NCBI GenBank assembly: GCA_037039685.1
Contig: JAWNGF010000013.1
Location: forward strand, 517,001 to 581,000
Source: Ceratobasidium sp. AG-K
Taxonomy: Eukaryota; Basidiomycota; Agaricomycetes; Cantharellales; Ceratobasidiaceae
Length of the DNA stretch: 64,000 nucleotides
Direction of reading: 5' to 3'
Shown here: positions 20,882 to 33,200 of the stretch, piece after piece
Position numbering within the stretch: position 1 is the first letter of the stretch
Layout of the letters: each line of letters starts with the position of its first letter
Position numbers and translations under genes: made by a program
Notes under the pieces: generated by a model
The model's database searches: none
The model's input: only the letters and a program-made list of their open reading frames with translations
What the model was told of the DNA's origin: nothing

Positions 20882-23800
20882 ATGTCGGCGGCCAAGAAGA
20901 TCCAGAACAAGATATTCAGCCAGGCCGCGCCCAGCGAGGGGGAGCCCAACGCCCAGAATGGCGACCAAGGCCTAACTATCAACATCCCCAAACCCCCCAC
21001 TGCGCCCGTCGCGCCTGCGCCGTTGCCCAAGAGCAAAGCCAAATCTGACGAGGTTGAGGAACAAGTGGAAGACGACTCGCGCTCCTACCGTCAGAAGATA
21101 CTCGATCTACTCGGCACGTCATACGCCAGCGTCGAGAACTATCGCCTCGACCAGGACGCCCGCAAGGAGAGGCATTGGAAGCGGTGGGGGCCGTATCTTG
21201 CCGAAAGGCAGTGGGTTCGTGCATTTCATCAACTCGTGTACGCATATGCTAACCCATATTAATCCAGGCTACAGTTCGCGAGGATTACTCCGCGAATGGT
21301 GATGCGTGGGCTGCATTTCCCCATTCTGCCGCCCGCTCGCGTGCCTATCGCTGGGGTGAGGACGGACTTGGGGGTATTTGCGACAATCACCAGCGCTTGT
21401 GCTTTGCCCTTGCCCTCTGGAACGGCGAAGACCCTTTCCTCAAGGAACGTCTGTTTGGTGTCACTGGTCCCGAGGGGAACCATGGCGAAGACTGCAAGGA
21501 AGCCTACTATTATTTGGATTCGACACCGACCCACTCGTATATGAAGTTCCTTTACAAGTATCCTCAGAAAAGATTCCCCTACGAACAACTTGTTCAAGAG
21601 AGTATCAACCGCAGCCGTGATGTTCCCGAGTTCGAGATCAACCATACCGGTGCTTTCGATGATGACCGCTACTGGGACGTGTTTATCGAATACGCCAAGG
21701 ACGCTGACGACGCTGAAGCCGTGTCCATTCGCATCACGGCCTACAATCGTGGGCCTGAGGTTGCCGATCTTCACATTATTCCCCAGCTTTGGTTCCCCAA
21801 CACTTGGTCCTGGACTCACAACCCCCCTCCACGACCACAACTGAAACTAGCCGGCCCCGGCACCGTCAAAGTCACTCATGAGAAGCTGTCGAAATCGCCA
21901 TATATGTACTGCATGCCTTCTCCGCCCCCCGTTGGGCCAATTGCGGATAACGAAGATATCGTTGAAGTCGAGGGCGATGGTGTTGTCCCAACCATGCTCT
22001 TTACCGAAAATGATACCAACTACGAGCGTCTTTACAAGGGCGTCAACGCGAGCCCGTATGTCAAGGACGCATTCCACGATCACATCGTTCCGGAGCACCG
22101 CCCTCTTATCGAAGAAGAGTCTGGTCTTTTGAAATCCGAGACCGAAGCCCGCGTCGAGCAAGGCGAATCTGAAGAAGCAGTCCTACTTTCCCCTGTAACA
22201 CCTATCGCTCGCCCTCCACCACGCGCCTGGAGCGAGGAAAAGGGGGATCGTCCGTTTGTCAACCCCCAAAACGAAGGTACCAAGTGCGGGGCCCATTATG
22301 TCTTCAAAGCCGTTCCCCCTCGTGGCGGGTGCGCTGTCGTACGTCTCAAGCTTACTCCTCACACCCCCAACGAGGATCCGTCGATTTGGGACGAAGAGTT
22401 CTTTGACGACACTGTCGACGAGCGTCGCCAGGATGCAGATGAGTTCTATGCTCGCCTCTCCTCGGGTTCGGGTGGCATTACCGACGATCTGAGGGCGATC
22501 ATGCGCCAGGCGCTGGCTGGTATGATGTGGAGCAAGCAATACTACAAGTTCATCCACAAGGAATGGCTCGAGGGCGACCCAGCGCAGCCACCTCCCCCTC
22601 CGGAGCGCAAGTTCATTAGGAATAGAGAATGGAAACACTTGCATATCGCGGACGTGCTCTCGTAAGTTCTTGATTATCTCTACCTAGACCCAGCACTGAA
22701 AGAAGATTTTAGTATGCCCGACAAATGGGAGTACCCCTTCTTCGCCGCGTGGGACACTGCGTTCCATTGTATCCCATTGGCGATGATCGACCCAGCCTTT
22801 GCCAAAAAACAACTCGACTTGCTTACTCGCGAGTGGTACATGAAGCCTGATGGTGCACTGCCCGCCTACGAATGGAATTTCTCCGACGTCAACCCTCCTG
22901 TCCATGCCTGGTAAGCAAAATTTAGCCTAAAATACCAAGTATATGCGGACTTACCGTTATCTTGAACCAACCCTCCACCCCAACCCTTCACCCCTCCACG
23001 TCTACGCAACTCTATCCCCACCTTGAACTACCCCGCAGGGCGACCTTCCGTGTCTTCAAGATCGAGCGAAAATTGACTGGCAACGAGGATCTCCAGTTCC
23101 TGGAGCGCGTCTTCCAGAAGCTCTTGCTCAATTTCACTTGGTGGGTCAATCGCAAGGATGCGGGGGGCAACAACGTGTTCGAGGGTGGATTTTTGGGGCT
23201 CGATAACATCGGAGCATTCAACCGGAGCGAGCCGTTGCCGACTGGCGGAGTATTGCGTCAGGCTGATGGAACAGCCTGGATGGCGTTCTATTGTTTGAAC
23301 ATGTGAGTCGGAGAATGTTCGGACGTTGTGGTTTGGCTAACTGTTGTGGGGTTAGGTTGAACATGGCGCTTGAGCTAGCCAAGCATAACAATGTTTACGA
23401 AGACATTGCGAGCAAGTTCTTCGAGGTGGGCAATTAGCCGTGTTTGGTACTTGTGTGTTGACGTAATCCATCTAGCACTTTATCTTTATCGCCGATGCCA
23501 TGACTTACCGCGAAGGGAATGATGAGCTCTCTCTGTGGAACGAAGAAGAGGGCTTCTACTTTGACGCGATTCAGTGGGGCGAGTCGCACACACAGCAGAT
23601 GCCGATTCGTTCGCTCGTCGGATTGATCCCCCTGTATGCGACGCTCGTCTTGGAACCCAGTGTCATCAACAGGTTCCCCGGTTTCAAGAAGCGCATGGAG
23701 TGGTTCATTGACAACAGGCCCGAGATTGCTGCTAGGAACATGGCCAACATGAAGGGTCAGTAACATGCAAAGCTTGGACTTGGATTTGGTCTGAACAATT

Positions 23801-24812
23801 TTTTTACTAGCGCGAGGAAAGGGAGAGCGTAGGTTGTTGGCCCTGGCCAGCAAGGAGCGTCTCGTCAAGATTTTGGAGAAGATGCTCGACGAGTCTGAGT
23901 TCCTTAGTGACTACGGTATTCGATCGTACGTTTCGCGTTAGCATGCAACACCCTTGTCTAATCGGAGTTACAGGATGTCCCTGTACCACAAGGACCACCC
24001 ATGGTCCATCAACGTTGGTGGCCAAGACTTTGGTGTCGAGTACTGGCCTGGCGACTCCAGGTCTGGAATGTTTGGTGGTAACTCTAACTGGCGTGGCCCT
24101 ATTTGGGTAAGTGCAGAACTCGCCCATAATACTCTTACTCATTCTTGTTCTCAGCTTGCTGTAAACTTCTTGCTGGTCGAGTCCTTGCAGCGATTCCATC
24201 AATACTATGGTAGCGACCTTCAAGTCGAATGCCCGACTGGTAGTGGCGACTTCATGGACCTCGCCAAGGTCGCCGAGGAGATTCAACATCGTCTCATCCA
24301 CATTTTTGGACGCGATATGGAGGGTCGTCGTGCGACCAATGGAGGAGATGAGAAGCTCGATCGTGATCCCCATTTTAGGGATTACGTTTGGTTCCACGAA
24401 TTCTTCCATGGAGACGATGGACGTGGCTTGGGAGCGTCTCATCAGACTGGATGGTGAGTTGTTTTGACCCAGTTGAAGAAAGACACTCATTAGATCATCC
24501 AGGACCGGGTTGGTTGCTTTCCACATTATGCAGAGCGGTTTGTCGTGTAGGCTTCCTCGCACCCCAAAGAGTAAGTGGAATTAGCAAGCTTGAAGTAGAT
24601 ACGATCGTTCTGATCCATTTATATAGCACCCCGTAGCATGGCTCGCCACTACTTTGATGTAAGTTAAAAGTATCTCTATATGTGTAACCATTCTAACCTA
24701 TTATTTCTAGGAAAACGTTGACACTGTTTCCGAAGCTGGTGATGCGCCGTTCTCGGCCTATAGCGCGATCGACCACAATACCCTGGGTGATGTCTCGCCC
24801 GACGCGCTCTAG
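20882..24812 (+). CDS. Glycoside hydrolase of the GH63-like/YMR196W family
   Basis: A large (alpha/alpha)6-barrel-type glycosidase of the group that includes yeast YMR196W, related to GH63 and mannosylglycerate hydrolases. It starts [12 protein letters not shown] and has no signal peptide, so it is probably cytosolic. Family blocks include [18 protein letters not shown] (across intron 21215-21267), [95 protein letters not shown] and NSNWRGPIW. Verified boundaries include exons 20882-21214, 21268-22661 and 22713-22910. Exon 4 begins at 23039 after CCCCGCAG. The last exon ends [14 protein letters not shown] at 24812. About eleven exons and roughly 900 residues. The natural substrate in fungi is unknown. 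Confidence 0.88.
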
Positions 24813-26361
24813 TGCCGCTATTATTAAATTTAGTGAAATTGCTGATTGACTGAATGAATTGAATGGTAGACTTGCATTATTCCATTAGACTTCTCTTCTG
24901 GCTTTACGTGGTTCGTGACTATGTGCATATGCCAAATACATACTATTGTGCACACTAAATGATCACCGAAGAAAAGAGTGTTCTAGGTTCTAGCTGGGCT
25001 CCGTTAAGAGTGCGAGTGCTTGCTATCGTCTGTGTCCCTTCAATCAGCAAGTTAATGCCAAGTGCACGTGCTCGTACGGCGGCTCTCAAGAGACCTGAAG
25101 CGCGCATATTCGGCGTGCGGCAACCGTAGTTGGGAAATCCGAGAGGATTAGAACATGATTTATGTAGTCTAATATTATGTCTACTTCAGATGGTAGGTCC
25201 AGTAGTATTGGTCGACTGTACGTCCTCTAATAATATTAAGTGACTTGCAAGTTCCCCCTTTTCCTGTCTCCCTTCCCTCTGCTGGCCTCCTTTGTGTTCT
25301 TGGAGATTTGCCCTACTAATCCGTTGATGATTCGTTGGTTGAATCATAAATATTTACTCGGAAATCGCGTATATAAGCCCTAGGCTGACCTTAGCTAGCT
25401 TGATTGCCCAGCAATCCATCATGAATATGGGAGAAGATGATTACAAACCAGCCAACTGCGCTACAGGAAGAACTCTTCATTCAATCAAACTCGGGGGACA
25501 GTTTCTCGGACATCCATTGGTCAGGATATCGGGGTCCCAAAAGAGTGTTCGGGCGGAGTTCCTTTAAATTTTGATTCTTCACCTGAAGATGCAGTAGAAA
25601 GAACGAGAGCATTATGCGTGCAGAGATCATCGAGGGGCGTTGCTCTTTGCGGGGTGCTCAAACGAGTGCAGGACATAATGAACCAGTCCTCTCGATGGCC
25701 ACCCATCAACCTCGACATACTTCGCCACCGCCTGGTTCTGTTTGTCGTAAGACTCTCAAACTCGTACAAGAAAACGTCCGGGTTTGCCATTTGTAGGAAT
25801 ACAACACGAAGTATTATTACCCTTCCTTGCTAATTTGCACGTCCCATGTCGGATATCGTTCCCGATGAGGCCATGGGGGGTGTATTGATGCCCATAAAAA
25901 AATAATTAATCGATTATAAGGAATGCGAGTGTGGACTTGGCGTGAGTTTGGTGTGAATGTAGCACGAGTGATAAAGTACGGAGTCCAGATATTGTTAATC
26001 AAGTCTGGCCGAGTGATTCCAAGGCTGGGAACCTACCAACCGAGGACAACAATGTAGCCCGTAGTAAGCCAGCCGGATACGGAAACATTTACAGATAGGC
26101 CTGCCGTTTCAGCCAGTCCGGTAAAAGCGATCAAATGTACCAACCTTCATAGCTTTATCTATACATTCGCTGATCAGAAGGCCGTGGCTCAGTTCTCAGA
26201 TACTCGGAGCAGAGGACACTGGCATCCACGACTCTACCAAGTGATCATGAGCCACGCATTGACGCGCGTATACTAGCAATTTTACTCCCTTTTTGTTCTC
26301 CCCGCTTGTCCCGCCTTTTGCCCTTTCGATTCGTTTGGCTTAGGAAGGTATCGTCTGATAC
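24813..26361. other. Intergenic region
   Basis: No gene recognised. A few short frames near 25520-25830 overlap on both strands without family features. Runs of A/T are frequent. Confidence 0.5.
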
Positions 26362-26366
26362 AAAAA
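26362..26366 (-). terminator. RNA polymerase III terminator of tRNA-Glu
   Basis: TTTTT on the minus strand, three bases past the tRNA 3' end. A run of T residues is the standard Pol III stop. Confidence 0.75.
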
Positions 26367-26369
26367 GAA

Positions 26370-26455
26370 CTCCGATACTGGGAGTCGAACCCAGGGCCGT
26401 CGCGCACCCGTGAGAGCTTGAAAGGCGACAATGTTAGCCGTTACACCATATCGGA
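26370..26455 (-). tRNA. tRNA-Glu (anticodon TTC) with a 14-nt intron
   Basis: 86 nt. The acceptor stem TCCGATA pairs fully with TATCGGA, with discriminator G. The D arm is GGTGTAACGGCTAAC. The anticodon stem GTCGC pairs with GCGAC. The T arm is CTGGG-TTCGACT-CCCAG. The mature anticodon loop CTTTCAC is obtained by removing AGCTCTCACGGGTG (26405-26418), inserted between positions 37 and 38, the standard site for nuclear tRNA introns. Anticodon TTC lies at 26420-26422 and reads GAA. The internal A and B boxes (TGGTGTAACGG and GGTTCGACTCC) are intact. Confidence 0.95.
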
Positions 26456-28336
26456 TTACAGGTTGTTGACCTAAAAGGTAGATAACCTCCAGTACAGCGC
26501 AGGGTTGCTTGCCCTACTTTCCTATTATGGCTCACCCTCAATCATCCTGGCAGTCGTTTAAAACAACAAGAATCTACTAGATAATACATAAGGTGCGCCA
26601 CGAAAAATTTGTGAGTGTCTCGTTTGAACACGGTTGGGATATCGATACAAGGTCGATGAGACAAACAAATGTGCGAAGGAACGGGGATGTGAGACGAAAC
26701 AAAGCGGATAATGCTGGACAATAAAGCTATCCATGCATAGGTTATGCGTAGGCATGGAAATCCAGGGACCAAGCAGGTCGCTCTGCTCCGGGAATGGTGA
26801 GCTATATCCAGCCAGGCTCAGCGGCAGCAGTAGCTTGAGAGGAGAGGGCACACGGATAATTCAAATTAAAGCGAACCTGTAAACATATCCGACGAACATC
26901 CTATGCCTTACATTACACGAAGCTGGTGAAACGAAAAAACCATGTCTTGCCTCAAACTCATCTTTACTATTCGCCGGGTGGCGTATTTACAGTAATTGCC
27001 TGCGTTTCTTCCGGAATAGAGGCACACGGATGAAGTGATTGCATGTGTTCGCGCTGGCACTTTGTTTACGTTCACGCACCCCTTACGGACATGGAGTGGG
27101 GCTGGTGGTTCAAGAAGGCTCAGTCTCGACACCTCGGGCTGCGCATCGTGATTTGCTGTGGATCGGTGGAGGCAGTTGGATAAGCGCGCGAAGGATGTAT
27201 GCAATTGGTTGATCGACCTTGAATCGCGAATTTGATTTTCGACAACCCTATACGGTAAACAGCGTCAATAAGCCAATTTGGCCACGATCACGAAGCCAGG
27301 TAGTTTATCGTTGAGTGGCCGTGCTTTTTGGGTAACCGGATTTTAAAGATACATCTATGGGGATCATATGCCCGCTCAGATGGCCTAGAAAACATGAAGC
27401 CCACCGGAAGCTCGTACCCCGTATCGAGAGCCGGCATGAAATGACGTAGTGGCAGGGTAGGCCGAGCGACTTGACCTCGTTTGATCTTCTCGGAATGGAA
27501 GCTGCACCGTGGGAATGCAGCTATGTGGCAAGCTAGATAGTACCATGTCGCATCGTAAAAGGGAACGAACAAATTTTATGTAAAAAATACAAAGCGAGAT
27601 TGCATGTAGGGCGCCCCTCAGGCGCCATGTACGGAAAAAACCACGCACATACAGGGGAAATTTCTGGCATACACAACACCTTAAAGCGAGCAAAGTCACC
27701 TGGCGGCGCAATCTCATACACGCGGCAGGAATGTCGCACAACATCGCTATTTTGTGCTACCGCCCAGCTCAATCATATCGGGTGGCACTGATCTGAACTC
27801 GTTCTCGATCTCCCTCAACCGAGCTCCGAACAGCCAGCGATGACAGGGTTGGCGGACCCGCCCTGTGTGAGTCCAGCCACATGAACAGTTCATTAGCCGT
27901 GCAGAGTTGTTTCTATTTCTACTCGGACATCGCGGAACGGCTCGGGTAGTGTGCATCTCGAGTATTAAATGTCAAAGCGGCTCACTTCGGGAGACAAGAC
28001 CCAGCTTGGCTCTTGGGTCCAGATTCCGGGCAGTGCCGATGAGACCCTGTATGCCCGGTGAACACAAAAACCATTTACGCTTTCCGTTTAGTTCATGTAA
28101 AATGCCGATATGAGGCTTAGAACGACCACGCAGCTGATGTTGGCCATCTACTTCAGTCTTTCACACGCAATCACACAAGCGCAAGACGAACTAACCATTG
28201 CAAACGCCCAGTCGGCGATCGCTCCCGGATGCCTAAGTGCATTCAAGAAATGTTTATAATAATAACATCCTCTGTGGTATAACAAGAATTTCAGACAGCG
28301 ATTTTACAAACAAGCACGATGCAGCGGAAACGATAC
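26456..28336. other. Intergenic region
   Basis: About 1.9 kb with several overlapping open frames but no recognisable protein family, RNA or repeat. Confidence 0.5.
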
Positions 28337-30140
28337 TCAATACTCAAGCATAACCAAATCTGGTGACCCACGCTGCCCACCCAGCAGTTTTCCTTCTCCC
28401 TCGTGAAACACAAACAGGGCTCCAAGGGTGGGCCGCTCGTTGACCAATCCTCCATATTCACCTAGGTCAAGAGCAGTCCCGATCAAAGGGGATTGGTGCG
28501 ATGTGAAAGGGTTGTTGCTGTTTACGCATTTTCGCCCAAGTGCAATCCCAAAGAGTACATTCCTGCTTGGGGTGATCCAAACTAGCCGAGAGTGGCCACC
28601 GTTTATAGTTCCCATGGCAAAAGGCTGAAGCGACCGGCCGAGCTTCATATAAGAAATGGAACGACGAAGCGAAAGACCATAATTAGTCGTGTCAACGTCC
28701 TCTGCGTCGGTTCCAGACAGACGAAGGTCAAAATGTACGAGTTCATTGCCGTCAGAGCCCAGCGCCAATATCGGGGTACTATTATGAACCGAGAGGTTAA
28801 TAGACGAGGAGCGGTGCTGCGTAAGGAGGCCAAAGTAACTTGTCGAGGGAACACGCGTCCAATATTTAGATTCCATTGTGGTAGAAATTTGCGATACGGG
28901 CTTGTATACGGCAACAAAGCTATCCGAATAGACGAGCAACTGGTCGTGTGACAGAAATTGGAGAGATATAGTCTATAACTTGGATAAATATCAGTGGCAT
29001 GACTCGCATTTCATTAAGCCCACCTTGCGAGAAGACCTATGTGGCCCTTGAAACGACGACGGAGGTACAGACATCCCATTCTCGGGTGTTCGGTGCAAAA
29101 ATACCTGAAAAATATGTGCTGCATCAACGACGGCACAATACCGTTCTCCAATGGCGATATCCATAATCTCGGAGGCCGAATTGCGTAAATCCAAGGTTGC
29201 AGCTGTTACGAAATCCGAACTGTCAAGTAAAATGCCGCCTTGGGCACGCATTTGAGCCGCGTACAAATCCTGTGACAAAGCGGAAACCAGCCCGCAGTGA
29301 TAACTACGTCATTTGAGCACCGTTAAACTTAAAACAAGCAAAAGCACGAACCTTATTGGCGTTCCTTGGGCGCTGACTTTCCCAGTCCACAAAATAGCCA
29401 CCCGCTCGCCTTCCGACTCGCTCCACACCACTACACGTAGCTTGGTAATCTCACAAGGCGCGGCCAATACCCGTACCCATGTTACACCCGCTACAGACTG
29501 CTCTCCAAATGGCGCACATACGTAGACTCCACCGAGATCTGAGGCGACAGCGACCCAAGCGTCCATCGAGGATATTGCTATGAGTGACTCGTTGTTGGGC
29601 ATCGCAAATTGACGAGACGAAGAAACTCTAATGAATGAACCCGGTTGTGGTTTGGGGGCCCATGTTTGCGATAGCACAAATTGACGGCGGACTTGAGCCT
29701 CGAGCGCGCGAGCAGACAAGGAGGATAATTGTGTAGTACAAGCTGGGACAGGAAGCGCCGGGTGTAAGAGAAAGCTTTGCCACAGTCGACGATCCTCCGT
29801 CAGATGCTTGAACCATCTGCAACACTTGAAAACACTAGGTTATGCACAAGGCAAGACTGCGTAAAGCGATGCTTACCCGTCTAATGGTCATTATGTCCGC
29901 AACGGACAAATGACCGAACACGATGACTATGACATCTTCAGGAAGCGCTCCACTTGGAATGGGAGCGTTTCGGAGCTCACGGCGACTGGAAGAAGGCGGA
30001 TTGGATGCCAAACTTGATGACTTGGAGTGGCTAGAACGCCGGGGAGATGTATAGCCTCGTGGCTGCGGCTGCGGGTCGATGAACGGCTCTGCCAACCCTC
30101 GATGCCGAGCTAGGCCAAATGGCATATCACGGTGCAGCAT
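28337..30140 (-). CDS. F-box protein
   Basis: Starts MLHRDMPFGLARHRGLAEP. After a Ser/Pro-rich stretch comes the F-box: ALPEDVIVIVFGHLSVADIM, then TIRR joined across the 52-nt intron 29825-29876 to CCRWFKHLTEDRRLWQSF. The splice at TTCAAG|TGTTGC is the one that keeps the frame; the nearer GCAG|ATGG breaks it. The C-terminal ~430 residues (YVCAPFGEQSVAGVTWVRV, AIGERYCAVVDAAHIFQVFL, HDLRLSGTDAEDVD-like and others) look like a beta-rich, possibly propeller-like substrate domain, with no clear WD or kelch signature. It ends GSPDLVMLEY-stop at 28337. Four or five exons. Likely an SCF substrate adaptor. Confidence 0.8.
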
Positions 30141-33100
30141 GCTGAATCGGGAAAATGAAAGGTCACGCGACGGTGGTGCCTTTTAAATAATGAAAAAGAC
30201 ACGAGAGGTATGAGTCACCCGACCAGGAGAGGTGTAAAATAGCTCACCGGCTACCCGCGCCGAAGGTTTAACCCCTAACCGTCTGGCCCTGGCTTAATTT
30301 ACGCCTTCGCTCCCAGGGAGAACTTCGACGAAACCCTCGTTTGCACACTCCGAGAGGTTGATTTCGCTGCGATAGGTAGGGATTACCAACTGCTTGCATT
30401 CTGCCGACGTATGTACTGACGTGATTCTAACAATAATACGTGTCCGCGCTAGAGCAAGATACGAGAGCAAGGAATTCGTACGCAAGATGGGTGGATGACG
30501 TCGAGCGGCAAGTCTGTGCAGACTGCACGTGATCTAATGTACCCGCCAAACACACTCAAACTAATACATGCTTGCTCGGTCGCGACGAGCTCACGTTTCA
30601 GAGGCCTCAACTCCATTGTGCCTCAGTCGAAGATTCTTGCTACCTTGCTCCGCCTCGGAACGACAACCTCCATTATATGCATACCGGCACTAGTGAGGAC
30701 CTAATCCATAAACGTATAACAACACAGCTCGAGTCACCTTCCCCGGCCGGGTTCGTGATCAACGCCATGAAAAAATCAGTAGAGAAGAGCCCGGGCCTAT
30801 TTTCTCTCGCGACCGAGGTTGCGTGTTCATGCAAATGGGCGGCAAAATAGTCCCGCACTGTATCCGGCGTGTGATTTGTACCCCTGTGGAGAGTCCGAAT
30901 TCATCCCACTTGGACGTCGCACTGACACAATGTCAGTCTTTTTTTTTCACTGAAACTCCACGTTGCTAGGCATCGAAGCGCTTTAAAAGGATAATACATG
31001 AGGATGTTTGGACGTCAGCGCGAAGATCAACATTCGGGACCGCAGGGTGACCCCGCTGTGACGTGGCGTATGTCACGCACTATATTTGGTAACTCTGAGG
31101 TTGGCGGTGCGACAAGTCGCCGCGGTAACTGTAAATACCGAGCAGTGAGCTGATTCTAGTTGCGCAGGTTGCGCAGCTGTGTACAGCCCAGCCGTGCAAT
31201 CGCTGAGATGGAGCGAGTGATACGACAAACATTCGTTATTTCAACACCTAGACTCCAGGTATAGGAAGTACAGAAGAGCATACAATTTGGTGGCAATCCG
31301 CCGAGTATGCGTGTTATCTAGCTGATTTGATCAGGCTGAAATGCGCGAATGTATTCGCAGATCGATGATACAACTGTGTCGCGGTTCTCCAACTTATTCC
31401 CACGGGAGATAAGGACGCTGTCAACACCAACGTGTTTTGCCCCTGTTCCTCGTGGTAAACACACCAAGGAACCGAGCTTCATCGCGACTAATAATGTGTC
31501 ATTAGATGCACAGTGATATTGAATACACACAGGATACGCGGGACACCGCAGGAGCTAAGTAGGAAGAGGGGAAGCGACAATCCACGGGAGTCGAGCATGT
31601 GACGGTCGCACAAGCGCTCAACAGGCGCTGGTTCATCGCGCCTGGCAAGTTTCCCGGAATGTTTAGGTGGTAAAATACAGCGTGCTCGTCCCTGGACGTA
31701 AATCATGAATGCTAAATCGCCACAGAAATACAGAAAAAGGAGGTCGTGTCGATGAGCGGTGAGAATACCCGGCTTGATAATTTGGTGACGTTTTTCCCAC
31801 GAGTTGCGGGCAAAAGGACCGACGTTGACAATAATGTATTGTTCACCTAGTAAATGACGAACAGAAGGTGTTTATGATGCAAGGGACGTACGCTTCTATC
31901 AACATATATGCGTGACTTGGCTGATCCAAGGCGCTATGTTTGAGCGAGTCGGAAATCCGACCCCGAGACGCCCAGACATAACCGATATGGCCACTGGGCG
32001 CGTCCCGCCTCTCCCCGATCTATTCGCGCCGGCAAGACTCCGACGCGGACGGTACGCCGGCGGATACCTGAGACCCAGGCACCTCTACAGAGGCTCGACA
32101 TCGATAGAATCTACCCAGCTCTCCTAAAAAAGCGATCCGCCTACGATCTCACTCTTGAATAGCCTCCATACACGGCTAAACCCGTTCCTCGACTGTCGTC
32201 ATTCATTTGGATGCGGAGAAAGGAGTGTTTTGGGTTGTCGAGCTCGTCGAATAATGCGAGAATGAGGAGTAAATGCGTTTGGCCTTGCTGACCATTCCTG
32301 GCTCACGTTGCAACCGCCTTCTGAGAACAAGAAGCCTAAATGGGAAGCGCTGGCTAGGTCGCATTTGATACACATGGCCGGGTTTATGAGGCAGAAGGCT
32401 CATTGCACCGAGAAAGAAGCCGCCGAAGGCAGTACTGGATAGGTTCGTACTGTACAGAGCAAGACATATTACGCCAGTTCATGTTCGGGGCTGATTAGAA
32501 TGATGGGAACCTGCCTTGAATGGTATGTCCTGGCAGGTTCATGTATCGATAGGGTTTGGTGCGGGAACCCCGGATATGTCCGACTGGTTCTGGTTGCGTG
32601 GAAACTAGGCCCTTGGTGGTGCGAGTTGTCGTTTGTATAGGTGACAGATTGTCGAGGTGTGATTCGATAGGATGACTCGCTCAACAGCGCCCAGCGTCGA
32701 GCTCGAGGGGTGTGTATGATGGGCATGCATCTGGAGCCCCAGATTAGGTGGCTGAATAGACGGTTTGACAGAGATCGCCAAAGCGCATAGATGGGCGCAT
32801 TTCGCGAGAACACAGAGTGGGGCTGCTTGCGAGCCAAGCTCGAGGCAGAGGCGCGGCGGCGGATGCCTTGGTGGGGCAGCCGTGGGAGTGCGCGTGTGTG
32901 ATTGGGTGGGCATCGTTGCATCGAGTCATAAGTGTCCAGGGTCCTGCCGAAGGGGACTGATCCGGGGTCCGAGGTTGCAAAAGCGCTTGGACGGTGTGAT
33001 TTGAAGCTTCAGTCGACAAGCAGCGACAGTGTTATTGGGGGTAAGTCGATAGTGAGGCGAGTGTTCGTAGCTGACAGGCCGTAGTTTGAAGTGCGTTTAT

Positions 33101-33200
33101 CCAGACGCATTTTTATCGATTTGGTCTTGAAGCAGATTTTATCTGTTTCCTGACCCGCGGCTCGCCGCACCACTGTACCCAGGGCAATGCGCACGAACCC
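30141..33200. other. Gene-poor region
   Basis: About 3 kb without a supported gene. Open frames on both strands (e.g. 32469-32921, 31488-31706) lack homology features and splice context. No terminal repeats or long tandem repeats were seen. Confidence 0.45.

Noticed and set aside
32469..32921. 150-codon minus-strand ORF rich in Arg, His and Pro
   Set aside because: The composition is that of a chance frame; no start or splice context, and it overlaps other equally long frames.
30141..33200. Possible hidden gene or array in the gene-poor region
   Set aside because: No repeated units, terminal repeats, RNA fold or protein family could be recognised on either strand.
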